Positions 26,016 through 35,274 of a DNA stretch of 64,000 bases are shown here, piece after piece. A model generated the notes under the pieces. That model did not search any database. It was given only the letters and a program-made list of their open reading frames with translations, and was not told the DNA's origin. Origin of the DNA: JAKVJE01 sp047722305 (GTDB lineage: Bacteria > Actinomycetota > Actinomycetes > Actinomycetales > Microbacteriaceae). The translations under genes and the position numbers were made by a program. The first letter of the stretch is position 1, and each line of letters starts with the position of its first letter. The DNA is taken from assembly GCA_047722305.1 (NCBI GenBank), contig JBDNYM010000003.1:1-64000 (forward strand). The letters are read 5' to 3'.

Positions 26016-26939
26016 ATGGCTCTCGAAACGGACGGCTCGCCAGACCCCTCCGCGAAACGCGATACGAGCGAGGCACCTGGCGGAGCAGCGTCCCGCCGCG
26101 ACACGATCCGATCATTCGCCTGGTTCGGGTATACGGGCGACGAGTGGATCAGTGATCCCGCAGAACTGTCCCGACGAGCGTGGGCGGAACCGTTGGCCGT
26201 GCTCGCCGAACTCGCCGAGGATGAGGACTGGACCGGCGCGGCTCCAGGAGGCGCGCAGCTTCCTATTCTGGATCGCTACGTGCGCGCGACGTACCACCGG
26301 CTGGTAGCTGAGGACAAAATCGCGACGTCCGACGGCGGCGCCTTCGCAGCCCTCAACACCGGCCTGCTGACGCCGTACGCAGAGGAGATCTTCGGGCTCT
26401 TCGCGCGCAACGACCACCCGGGTGCGCAGCCCTGGAAGTTCGTGCGCTGGGCGACCGAATCCGACCGCGACATCCTCGCGAACTTCCCCGCGCCGCCGCG
26501 GATGGCCGTCTATATCCGCTCCACCGCCGACCTCGTGTACGACGTGGACCGGCCCATCAAGCTCGCCTACGAGCACATCATCGGCGACAACCTGGGGCGG
26601 TTCCCCCGCGAGCTGGCCGAGCACCCCGTCCAGGCGCGCCAGGCCCTCGACGCAGCCGTGGCGTTCACTCTGAAGCGGGCGCGGCGCAACTACAAGACCA
26701 TCGTGCCCCAGTGGTACGCGCACTTCGAGGAGCCCGGGTTCTTCCTGCCACTGGCCCTGACCGGCCGGGATGCGGCCGATCTCGCGCTCGTCGTCTCCGC
26801 GGTCGGCGACGGCGTCTACCGCGGCAACACAGTGTTCACCCTCGACATGGCTTACCTGCCGGCACGACTCGTGGCCCGCCCCGACTCCGACTGGCTGCGG
26901 CCGCAGGTTGCGCCGGCCGACGCCGACGGTGAGGGGTGA
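26016..26939 (+). CDS. DUF3825 domain protein
   Basis: 307 residues. The domain is recognised from LNTGLLTPYAEEIFGLFARN (about residues 112-131), a PPRMAVYIRSTADLVYD strand and YEHIIGDNLGRFPRELAEHP (about 187-206). This is the pattern of DUF3825, a family of unknown biochemistry sometimes joined to RNA-binding OST-HTH domains. A TAGGCT box a few bases before the ATG suggests a leaderless transcript starting here. It is followed after one base by a small ORF that overlaps jetA, so DUF3825 and Wadjet probably share one mRNA. Confidence 0.72.
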   Translation: MALETDGSPDPSAKRDTSEAPGGAASRRDTIRSFAWFGYTGDEWISDPAELSRRAWAEPLAVLAELAEDEDWTGAAPGGAQLPILDRYVRATYHRLVAEDKIATSDGGAFAALNTGLLTPYAEEIFGLFARNDHPGAQPWKFVRWATESDRDILANFPAPPRMAVYIRSTADLVYDVDRPIKLAYEHIIGDNLGRFPRELAEHPVQARQALDAAVAFTLKRARRNYKTIVPQWYAHFEEPGFFLPLALTGRDAADLALVVSAVGDGVYRGNTVFTLDMAYLPARLVARPDSDWLRPQVAPADADGEG

Positions 26940-26940
26940 A

Positions 26941-27087
26941 GTGAGCTCCGTGTGCGATGAAGAGCATGGCTTGTCAGCTCCGCAGATGAGCGGCGCAGAG
27001 ATGCTCCTTGCACAGATCTTCGCGGATTATGACGACGGGTACGTGCCGCCAAAGATGTCGGTGCCTGCCATTACGCTCAAGCCATGA
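26941..27087 (+). CDS. 48-residue linker ORF between DUF3825 and jetA
   Basis: GTG 26941 has the purine-rich GAGGGG of the DUF3825 3' end just upstream. The product (MSSVCDEEHGLSAPQMSGAE, then MLLAQIFADYDDGYVPPKMS) is acidic and soluble. Its TGA (27085-27087) overlaps the jetA ATG (27084), giving ATGA coupling. It could be a small regulatory or accessory subunit, or a leader that couples jetA translation. The family is unknown. Confidence 0.5.
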   Translation: MSSVCDEEHGLSAPQMSGAEMLLAQIFADYDDGYVPPKMSVPAITLKP

Positions 27088-28544
27088 CCACGTTGAGCCA
27101 GGCGCTGAGCTTTCAGCGTGTGCTACGCGAAAGCGCCGCAATGAGGCTGTTGCGTGCTGGCAGCGTCGCTGTTGCGGCAGGAACATTGGCCACGTACTTG
27201 GCGTCTCCGCCTGGTGTCCGAATGGCTACGGATGATTTGCACGAACGGCTCGACGCGGATCTCGAAGAGTTGCGTCCGCATTTCGATCTGACAGACAAGA
27301 CCGCCAAAGCTTGGTGTGACGACTGGCGCGCGGCCGGCTTCTTGATTCGCCGACCGGCCACGCGATCAAGGGGGGAGACGTATGAGCTCTCGTCCGGCGC
27401 TCTCGCCGCAATACGTATGCTGGAGCAACTTGCCCAGCCAGCCTCCACGGTCACTGAGTCCCGGCTGGTCGCGCTTGCCGAGGCGCTCCGGCGACTCGCC
27501 GTCGACACTGATCCGGATGTCTCACGCCGTATTGAAGCTCTCCAACAGGAGCGGGCTCTCCTTGACGAGCGGATCCAGGCACTGCGCAGTGGAGAACTCG
27601 ACGTCTTGGATGACCGGGCTGCGACTGAACGTACGGACGACGTCTTGCTTCAAGCACAGAGTCTGCCTACCGACTTCGCGCGAGTCCGAGCACGTTTCGA
27701 GGAGCTGAATCGCGAACTTCGTGCGAACATTCTGACGACCGATGCCACACAGACCCACGTGCTTGATGAGGTGTTCGAGGGCGTCGACCTGATCGCTTCA
27801 TCCGATGAAGGGCGCACGTTCGGTGCGTTCACTGCGTTGTTGCGCGACCCAGAGCGATCTGCCCGTATCGACGCCGACGTCACAGCGATTCTCTCGCGCG
27901 ACTTCGCCATCCAGCTGGATTCTGGGACGCGCCGATCCCTGCGTACGCTCATGCGTGAACTCAAGGCAGGAAGTCGGGAAGTCGAGCAGACGCTGACTGA
28001 GTTCGCCCGTGGGCTGCGCCGATACGTCATTTCCCAGGAGTTTCAGCGTGACAGGGCGTTGCGCGACCAACTTCGTTCGGTCCTGGCCTTGGCGCAACAG
28101 GCCAGCTGTCACACCAAGCCCTATGCCGACATGGGATTCGCCCTTGAGCTCTCAAGCATGCAGCTCACCAGTGTGGGAGAAATCACTCCATGTGACCCAT
28201 CCGATTTTGACGCTGGCGGAAGTCTTCCCGATGCGGAGTCCGCTCATATCGATCTTGAAGAACTGGCCGCCATCGCGAGAGAGAGCGACATCGACTTCGA
28301 TGAGCTCTGTGCCGCGGTCGATGAAACCGTCTCGAGGAGTGGCCCTTGTACGGTTGGCGAAGTTCTGTCTGCTCACCCGGCAACTCAGGGCATTGCCAGC
28401 GTGGTCGGGCTGCTTTCTCTCGCGAGTCGTTATGGCGCCATCGATTCTGATCGCGAGGAGAGCCTCGTCTGGCACGGCACGGACGGGGTAGTTCGCAGCG
28501 CCTGTGTCACCGTCCATCGCTTTGTCGAGAGGATCGAACTATGA
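27084..28544 (+). CDS. jetA: Wadjet anti-plasmid system subunit JetA (DUF3375)
   Basis: 486 residues. The order of neighbours (DUF3375, DUF4194, SMC-like ATPase, TOPRIM nuclease) defines Wadjet type I. JetA is the MukF-like kleisin of the loop-extruding complex that recognises and cleaves small circular DNA. It is recognised from the N-terminal winged-helix region (LSQALSFQRVLRESAAMRLL), a central helical domain with ERTDDVLLQAQSLPTDFARV, and the C-terminal LSLASRYGAIDSDRE winged helix. It overlaps the linker ORF upstream and jetB downstream (ATGA, 28541-28544). Confidence 0.93.
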   Translation: MTTLSQALSFQRVLRESAAMRLLRAGSVAVAAGTLATYLASPPGVRMATDDLHERLDADLEELRPHFDLTDKTAKAWCDDWRAAGFLIRRPATRSRGETYELSSGALAAIRMLEQLAQPASTVTESRLVALAEALRRLAVDTDPDVSRRIEALQQERALLDERIQALRSGELDVLDDRAATERTDDVLLQAQSLPTDFARVRARFEELNRELRANILTTDATQTHVLDEVFEGVDLIASSDEGRTFGAFTALLRDPERSARIDADVTAILSRDFAIQLDSGTRRSLRTLMRELKAGSREVEQTLTEFARGLRRYVISQEFQRDRALRDQLRSVLALAQQASCHTKPYADMGFALELSSMQLTSVGEITPCDPSDFDAGGSLPDAESAHIDLEELAAIARESDIDFDELCAAVDETVSRSGPCTVGEVLSAHPATQGIASVVGLLSLASRYGAIDSDREESLVWHGTDGVVRSACVTVHRFVERIEL

Positions 28545-29344
28545 AGGACACGCAAGCCGCTACGCCAGCCAATGCGAGTATTGGGCCCAATGATCAGGGG
28601 GAATCGGCGAGTCGAGTCGTTTCTGGAAGGATCTCAGAAGATGAGAAAGGCAACGAGCCCTCCACCTTAGAAGAGACGAATCGTCTTTGGCCATCCGATA
28701 CGGGCGAACTCAGCGATGCATCCCGACGTGCGCTCCTCGAGATAATCAAGGGTCCCTATCTGTCCGGACGTGCGCAGCCCGGGCTCTGGGCTGCGCTCGT
28801 CGCGGACGAAACGGTCATACGGTCACGACTCAACGACATCTTCCTCGACCTTGTGATGGATAGGACCGACGAGTACGCGTTCACCAGAAAAGTCGATGCA
28901 CCGGAGATTCACGTTCCAGCAGCCGTACGCACTGAATCCCTGCTCTTCATCGACACCGTCATGATCCTGGTGCTACGGCAGATCCTGCTCGCGGCTCCGG
29001 GTGAGCCCCGCGTCATTATTGGCAGGAAAGAACTCTACGAGAGGCTCGCCGACTATCGAGAACCCGGGGCTGACGCCGTCACATATGCGCGAAACCTCAA
29101 CGGTGCCTGGAACAGGATGCTCAACAAATTCCGTGTGCTGCACGGTATTCCAGGAAGCAATGATCGAGCTGAGGTTTCACCCGTCGTCAAATTCCTTATC
29201 GATGAAAACCGCATTCGACAATTGGAAGACACGTACCGTGGTATTGCAGCTAAGAACCGAGATGCCATCAAGTTTAGCAGTCAGGATGCCTTAGCTGTGG
29301 AAGCTCGCCGAATCAATGAAGTATCCGAACAGGATGACGCATGA
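28541..29344 (+). CDS. jetB: Wadjet subunit JetB (DUF4194)
   Basis: 267 residues; the MukE-like partner of JetA. The first 70 residues are polar and probably disordered. The DUF4194 domain follows (TESLLFIDTVMILVLRQIL, then YERLADYREPGADAVTY and NRMLNKFRVLHGI). Start and stop overlap both neighbours by four bases, so stoichiometric co-translation is expected. Confidence 0.92.
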   Translation: MKDTQAATPANASIGPNDQGESASRVVSGRISEDEKGNEPSTLEETNRLWPSDTGELSDASRRALLEIIKGPYLSGRAQPGLWAALVADETVIRSRLNDIFLDLVMDRTDEYAFTRKVDAPEIHVPAAVRTESLLFIDTVMILVLRQILLAAPGEPRVIIGRKELYERLADYREPGADAVTYARNLNGAWNRMLNKFRVLHGIPGSNDRAEVSPVVKFLIDENRIRQLEDTYRGIAAKNRDAIKFSSQDALAVEARRINEVSEQDDA

Positions 29345-31680
29345 CCACTATTCGCCCTGAGGCGCCAGCTGCCCCTTCCATTTATCCGGGCCAGTGGCGC
29401 TTGTCTGAGGTACAGGTCGCCAACTGGGGTACCTTTCATGGACATATCTATCGTGTGCCTGTCGCTAGGGCGGGGCACCTGATCACCGGACCGTCGGGAT
29501 CGGGGAAGTCTTCGCTGCTGGACGCAATTGCTGCAGTCCTCACGCCGGACCAGTGGCTGCACTTTAACGAAGCAGCCCAGGGCGCAGGTGCTCGTTCCGA
29601 CCGCCGCAGCCTCGTCAGCTACATTCGAGGAGCGTGGTCGCGTACCACCGATGAACTCACAGATCGTGTCATCCCGAACTACTTACGTCCGAAGGCGACC
29701 TGGAGTGGGATCGCGCTCCGATATGAGGACGCACTGGGCCACGTAGTCACACTGGCTCGTGCGTTCTTCTTACGCGGTTCAAGCACGAACCCGGCTGACA
29801 TCCAGGACATCTGCCTGCTTGTCCATGAGTCTATAGATTTGCGTGATCTAGAGCCTCATGTGCGCACCGGCATTGCCACGCGTGAGGTGCAGCGGATCTG
29901 GCCTGAGGCGACGGTGACGAGCAATCGTAGTCATCGAAAGTTCTATGCGCGTCTGCGTACAGTTTTCGGTATCCCCCATGAGACTGCGTTGCAGCTATTG
30001 CACAGAACACAGTCCGCGAAGAATCTCGGCAGCCTGGATCAGCTCTTTCGCGATTACATGCTCGAGGTTCCTGACACATTTGAAATCGCGAAAAATGCAG
30101 TCGAGCAGTTCGGCGAGCTGCGTGACGCTTACGATCACGTGGTTCGACTACGCATGCAACGTGACCATCTCCTCCTGTTACGCCGAGCTTCGGAGCAGTA
30201 TGACCTTTCGAAGTCGGCGGCGGATGCTGCACAGCTCCTTGACGATAGCGTCATCCCCTACCAACAGCGTGAGTGGCTACGGCTCTCTCACGACGAGCTC
30301 GACCGCCTGAAAGAGAGACTCGTCACGCTCTCAGCGGAAGTCGAGCATGTGCAGGCTGCGCAGCAACTGGCAACCGAAGACCTCGATCGGGCTCAGCGTC
30401 GTCAACTCGAACTTGGCGGGGGAGAGGCCGATCACCTGCGCCAGCAGATCGAGGCCGCCCGTGACGATGCGCAGTACGCGACAACGCGATGGAACCGCCT
30501 TCGTGAGCAGCTGCTGAGCGTCGGCATAGAGCAGGCTCCGGAGACAGCGCAGACGTTCGCGGAGCTGAAAGCCACCATCGATCGCACGCTTAATGAACCG
30601 ATCCCCTCCGGTGCCAACTACGAGCAGCAGGAAGCTCTGAGTGCGGCCCGCCGTAAGACTGCAGGACTAGAGGACGAAATTCAAGCCCTGCGCACCAGCG
30701 GGACTACTGTGCCATCGAAGCTGCTCGCCGTCCGGGACGAGCTTGTTAGAGCTCTCGGGATGCGTGCGGCTGCACTTCCTTTCGTGGCGGAGACGGTGGA
30801 GGTGCGCTCCGAATATCGGGAATGGACCGGTGCGATAGAACGGGTGCTGCGATCGTTCGCACTCACTCTTCTCGTCCCCAGTGAACGGCTGCGGGATGTA
30901 CGCCGCTGGGTCGATGGGAACCATCTGAAAACACGCCTTGTCTTCGAGGAAGTGGGAATGGATACCCCGGAGTCTGGACCGATACGCACGCCGCATTCAC
31001 TCGTCGGCCGAGTCGAGGTGAGTGAGGGAAGGTTCGGCGATTGGGTGAGCGGCCAGCTCGCCGCCCGTTTCGACTACGTCTGCGTCGACCATCCCGATGA
31101 ACTTGCTGATCATGCCCGCGCTGTCACCATCAACGGTCAGATGCGTACGTCCCGCACACGGTACGAGAAAGACGACCGGCGACTGATCGATGATCGCAGC
31201 ACATGGGTGTTGGGTGACAGAAAGAGCAAGTTGGAAGCGTTACTCGCCGACTTGAGTGCCGCGAAGGAGCAACAGGCCGAGGAGGAATCTGCTGTTGACC
31301 GAGCAACCCGAGCGCGTGATGTGGAACTCCAGCGCCGCACGACCCTCGGTAACTTGCGCAGTATCACCTGGAACGAGATCGATCGGTCCAGTGCGCAGCA
31401 GCATGTCAGTGCGTTGGAGGAAAGACTGGTCGCGCTCGCCCAGGACCACGGTGAATTGCACGATGCCATAGCGCAGGCCCAAGAAGCTCGACTGTTGCAG
31501 AAAACCCGAACAGATGAAGTGATTGAGCTTCGTGCTGCGGAGCGGAAGGCACAGGACCAGGCGGATACGCTCGATGCGGATATTCGTGTCCGGGAAGCTG
31601 AGGTTGAAGCCGGGGCCATTCCGCGAGTGCCAGATGGAGTCTGTCAAGCCCTAGAAGGTCGCTTCCAGAAGGTGCAGCGC

Positions 31681-32988
31681 CCCCCCTCTGATTGCGGTGT
31701 GATGCGGGTTAGTGCAATGTGGCGACGGTCACATCGTTGGGTGGGGTTTGCCCTTGTCTTCCCAGGCGCTGGGGTTGGGGCGCAGCACCTCGGTTCTTCT
31801 CGGCGGTCGCCCGGATGAGTCTGTGGTAATGGCCCGCATCGTCCAGGTTGTTCAGGTGGAGGCATGCCAGGCCGAGGAGGAGGTTGGTGCGCCGCGCGTT
31901 GCGAAGGGCGAACGACCGGTGTTCGTACATGTCTCGTAGCGCCGCGGCGAGGGACTCTGCGCCGGCGTTGGAGTAGTGGGGTGGCAGGGTCGGCCGTGCC
32001 TTCACCTGTGCGGAGATCTGTGCCGTGTTGGCCTCGATCCACGTGGTGGTGTGTGTCAGGGGCCGGCATCGTTGACAGAACTCGGCCCAGCCCTCCTCGC
32101 GGCGGAACGCCGTGTCCAGGACGCGGCCCCAGCGGCCCTTGGGTGCCGCGGCGTTGTCCAGGGCCAGGGCACGAAGGGCTCGTGCGCGGAGGTGGTGCTC
32201 ACAGCGGAACAGGAACGGGGTCGTGGCCGGCCAGTACCGGGTGACGGCGGCCGCGATGGCGGGGTCGGCGTCAGCCACGACGGATTTGGGCGGGGCAGGG
32301 AGCCGGAGGTGTTGCAGCAGGTCGCAGTAGTCGTTCGTGCCGGTCGTCGTGGTCGCCAGCGCCCCCAGTGGCATCTTTGTCCCGGTGCTCGTGTAGCCGT
32401 AGGCGACCAGGACCGCGAACTCGCGGGACGTGAGCCCAGTCCGCGGGTCGGTCCAGCGGAAGTCGGTGGAGTCCAGGACCAGTGTGTCCAGCACCGGGCG
32501 CGGGAGCAGCGCGTCCAGCACGGTCGGCGCCCAGGCATCGACCCACTCGGCGACGAGAGTTCCCGTGCCGTCACCCGTGACCGCGCGACGGCCGGCGGCA
32601 GCCCGCGCCCGGTCCGCCGCCGCGGCGTAGCTGACACCGGCGCCCACCGAAACGAGGGCGTCCGCGACCAGGTGTAGCCGATACCGATAGGACCGTGAGA
32701 CCACCGGCCCCGTGTTCGCCTGCACCACCGAGTCACAGACCGGACAGACGCCCCCAGTAGTCGTTTCCCGAGGTAGGACCGGGGTGAACCGGTGGAACAC
32801 CCCATCGGGACTGATGCAGCGGTACCGCTGCCTCCTCGGCAACTTCCCGTACAGACCATCACGACACACTCGATACCCAGAGGCACTGTCATGCCCAGAA
32901 CGAGGACATACAGGGGTATCTGGCCCCAAGCCGCTACTCACGACACCAAGTATGGTCCCGACCTCATCACACCGCAATCAGAGGGGGG
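31681..32988 (-). mobile_element. 1308-bp insertion sequence in jetC
   Basis: The ends are perfect 24-bp inverted repeats that begin CCCCCCTCTGATTGCGG on each strand (31681-31704 and 32965-32988). They are flanked by an 8-bp target duplication TGCAGCGC (31673-31680 and 32989-32996). One minus-strand transposase fills the element. An intact frame, perfect ends and perfect duplication indicate recent transposition. I cannot assign the IS family; 8-bp duplications occur in ISL3 and IS256 among others. Confidence 0.95.
31709..32977 (-). CDS. IS transposase with N-terminal zinc-ribbon
   Basis: 422 residues. Two Cys pairs near the N-terminus (CPRSGH... and CPVCDS) and the LYGKLPRRQRYRC segment look like the zinc-ribbon/HTH end-binding region. 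Candidate DDE residues are the Asp in TLVLDSTDFRW, the Asp in SVVADADPAI and the Glu in YSNAGAESLAAAL. The C-terminus (FALRNARRTNLLLGLACLHL) is an alpha-helical tail. It fills the element nearly end to end, with no resolvase or passenger gene. Confidence 0.9.
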   Translation of the reverse strand: MRCDEVGTILGVVSSGLGPDTPVCPRSGHDSASGYRVCRDGLYGKLPRRQRYRCISPDGVFHRFTPVLPRETTTGGVCPVCDSVVQANTGPVVSRSYRYRLHLVADALVSVGAGVSYAAAADRARAAAGRRAVTGDGTGTLVAEWVDAWAPTVLDALLPRPVLDTLVLDSTDFRWTDPRTGLTSREFAVLVAYGYTSTGTKMPLGALATTTTGTNDYCDLLQHLRLPAPPKSVVADADPAIAAAVTRYWPATTPFLFRCEHHLRARALRALALDNAAAPKGRWGRVLDTAFRREEGWAEFCQRCRPLTHTTTWIEANTAQISAQVKARPTLPPHYSNAGAESLAAALRDMYEHRSFALRNARRTNLLLGLACLHLNNLDDAGHYHRLIRATAEKNRGAAPQPQRLGRQGQTPPNDVTVATLH

Positions 32989-33973
32989 TGCAGCGCAGCA
33001 TCACGCGGATTCAGTTGGCCTCTGTGGGCCAGCAAGTGAGCCTCAAGCTGCGCCGTGAGCGAGACAAACAACTCGAAGCGGCGCGCCAGGCCGACAACCA
33101 GGTTACTCAGCTTGCGACGGCATTCAAAGAGCGGTGGCCAGCGGCAGCGGCAGACCTGACTGGGGGCGTCGGAGACCGAGAGGCGCTCGTGGACATGCTC
33201 GACGACATCGTGGCGCATGGCCTGCCAGATCACGAGCAGAACTTTCGCCGGCTGCTGCGAGACCGATCCCGTGACCTCATCGGCGGGCTCGTCAGCGAGA
33301 TACTCGATGCACCGGGCTTGGTTTCGGAGCGAGTGCTGCCAGTCAATGATGCCCTGAGGCGGTCTCCGTTCGATGAAGGGCGCTACTTGCACCTGCGAGT
33401 CAAGACGCAGCGAAGCGAAGCAGCGAAGACCTTTATCAAAGACTTGCAGTCCGTCACCGAGGGGAGTTGGGGAGATCAGGACGAGGAGTCTATCGAGCGT
33501 CGCTACAAGACGCTGGAGCGCATCATGCATATGTTTGCGTCGAGTGAGAGGAAAGACCAGCTGTTGCGACGGCAATGCCTCGACACCAGGCTGCACGTCA
33601 CGTTTCGGGCCGAGGAGGTCGACGAAGACGGTCGGGTTCAGGACTCTTACGAGTCGGGCGCAGCGATGTCGGGTGGGCAGCAGCAGAAGCTCGTCGTCTT
33701 CTGCCTTGCGGCGGCATTGAGGTACCAGCTCGCCGATGTCGATCAGCCATGGCCGACGTATGGAACCATCATCATGGATGAGGCGTTCGACAAGGCGGAT
33801 ACCCGGTACACCCGTATGGCGCTTGGTGTGTTCGTCGCTTTTGGCTTCCACCTTGTGCTGGCGACCCCTCAAAAGCTGTTGCCGACCATCGAGGCCTATG
33901 TGGGTGGCGTGACAAATATCGAGAACCCGGAGCGCAACGCATCGACTGTGGCCAATGTCGACTGGGAGAAGGC

Positions 33974-35176
33974 ATGATCGGCGTCGCAGAGGCCAGAGCA
34001 AAGGCCTCGGCCAGTCTGGAACGCCACCTTGCTGACTGGGCGTCAACCCTCGTGATAAGTGGCCCGACAATTGTGAGGCCCCAGGGGAGCGAACGGTTGG
34101 GCAGCGAGTCAGCGGTTGCAGTCATGCGCATACCGCTGAACCCGCCCTCGGAACGCGAAATGCTAAGCGACCAGCGAGCCGTCGAGCTCTGGCGGAATAG
34201 CTGGGACGACGCGCCGCATGGCCCTGGTATCGAAATCGAGTGGGCAGTACGTGCATGGCGAAGCATCGGCCGGCAGACCATTCCCGTTCGACTCGTGCTG
34301 AATAGCCCGGATGCGGTCGCGAACTTTGCGGGCGGGGCCATTGCACGCAGATGGCACACCATTCGGAGACGGGCCATCAGTATCGCTGGGAAGCTTGCGG
34401 TCCCTCCTGGGGCGTCCGCGCGCGCACGCTTGGCCGGCGCTGCCCGCCGGCACTTCTCGGCGCTGTTCGATTGCGACGCCATTGAGTTCGAGCGGATCGT
34501 GGACGTCGCCAGCTGGTTGGTCATGCACCCGGTCGCTGGGTTCCGGCCTCGGCAGCTGCCGATTCGGGGTATCGACACGAAGTGGTTCGGTCATCATCGT
34601 GCCATCGTTCTGGCACTGCATGCGGCTGTCACAGACGGGCAGGAACTTGGGATCGTGACGACCGACCCGCTCATCCGTATCCGTATCCTCGACCCGCAGA
34701 TCGCACCCAGCGGTATCGCCGATTTCGCGGCGCCATCAGCACAGCTTGCGATGCTCGATCTGCACCCTGAACGACTGTTTCTCTGCGAGAATCTCGAATC
34801 AGTACTCGCAATGCCGGCGGCTACTGGCGCAGTGGTCGTGCATGGCAGCGGGTTCGCCGTGGACGTGGTGGCGAAAATTCCCTGGATACAAGCATCGAAT
34901 ATCACCTATTGGGGTGACCTTGACTCGCACGGATTCGCAATCCTGCACCGACTGCGCAAAGCGCATTCGAGGGTCGCCTCCGTCCTTATGGACGAACAGA
35001 CGTTGCTGGCGCATCGTGACCTGTGGGTCCCCGAACCTGTGCCTGCCCGAGGCACGTATTCGACGTTGACAGCACCTGAGCAGAAAACGTTGGAAAGACT
35101 GAGAGACGAAGGGGATGTGCGTCTTGAGCAAGAACGTATTCCGTGGGAAGAAGCACGCCGGGCACTGAACGTGTAG
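33974..35176 (+). CDS. jetD: Wadjet nuclease subunit JetD (DUF3322/DUF2220, TOPRIM)
   Basis: 400 residues, overlapping the jetC stop (ATGA). The DUF3322 N-terminal arm (about 1-190) leads to a TOPRIM-like DUF2220 domain. It has FLCENLESVLAMPA (conserved Glu) and NITYWGDLDSHGFAILHRLR (Asp-x-Asp), which form the metal site that cuts plasmid DNA after loop extrusion. The reading frame is intact. Expression downstream of the insertion in jetC may be reduced by polarity. Confidence 0.93.
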   Translation: MIGVAEARAKASASLERHLADWASTLVISGPTIVRPQGSERLGSESAVAVMRIPLNPPSEREMLSDQRAVELWRNSWDDAPHGPGIEIEWAVRAWRSIGRQTIPVRLVLNSPDAVANFAGGAIARRWHTIRRRAISIAGKLAVPPGASARARLAGAARRHFSALFDCDAIEFERIVDVASWLVMHPVAGFRPRQLPIRGIDTKWFGHHRAIVLALHAAVTDGQELGIVTTDPLIRIRILDPQIAPSGIADFAAPSAQLAMLDLHPERLFLCENLESVLAMPAATGAVVVHGSGFAVDVVAKIPWIQASNITYWGDLDSHGFAILHRLRKAHSRVASVLMDEQTLLAHRDLWVPEPVPARGTYSTLTAPEQKTLERLRDEGDVRLEQERIPWEEARRALNV

Positions 35177-35274
35177 CCGCCTGCAGAGGCTGAAGGCGCG
35201 AGTGATCGGGGCTCCGCGGCCCTCATCTATGAGCACCTGTTCCAGTAGCGTATGTGCACGATCCCGCTGGGGTC

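Larger units (their letters stand above)
29341..33977 (+). pseudogene. jetC: Wadjet SMC-like ATPase JetC, interrupted by an insertion sequence
   Basis: The gene is 29341-31680 plus 32997-33977. Removing the insertion and one copy of the 8-bp duplication rejoins the frame exactly (QKVQR then SITRIQL), for 1106 residues. The N-terminal head has Walker A TGPSGSGKSS at about residues 49-58. The coiled-coil arms are rich in Gln/Glu/Arg/Leu. The C-terminal head, after the insertion, has the ABC signature MSGGQQQKL (about residue 1003) and Walker B TIIMDEAFDKAD. As it stands, the transcript encodes a head-plus-arm fragment lacking signature and Walker B, so Wadjet should be inactive. No point mutations are apparent, so the insertion looks recent. 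Confidence 0.93.
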
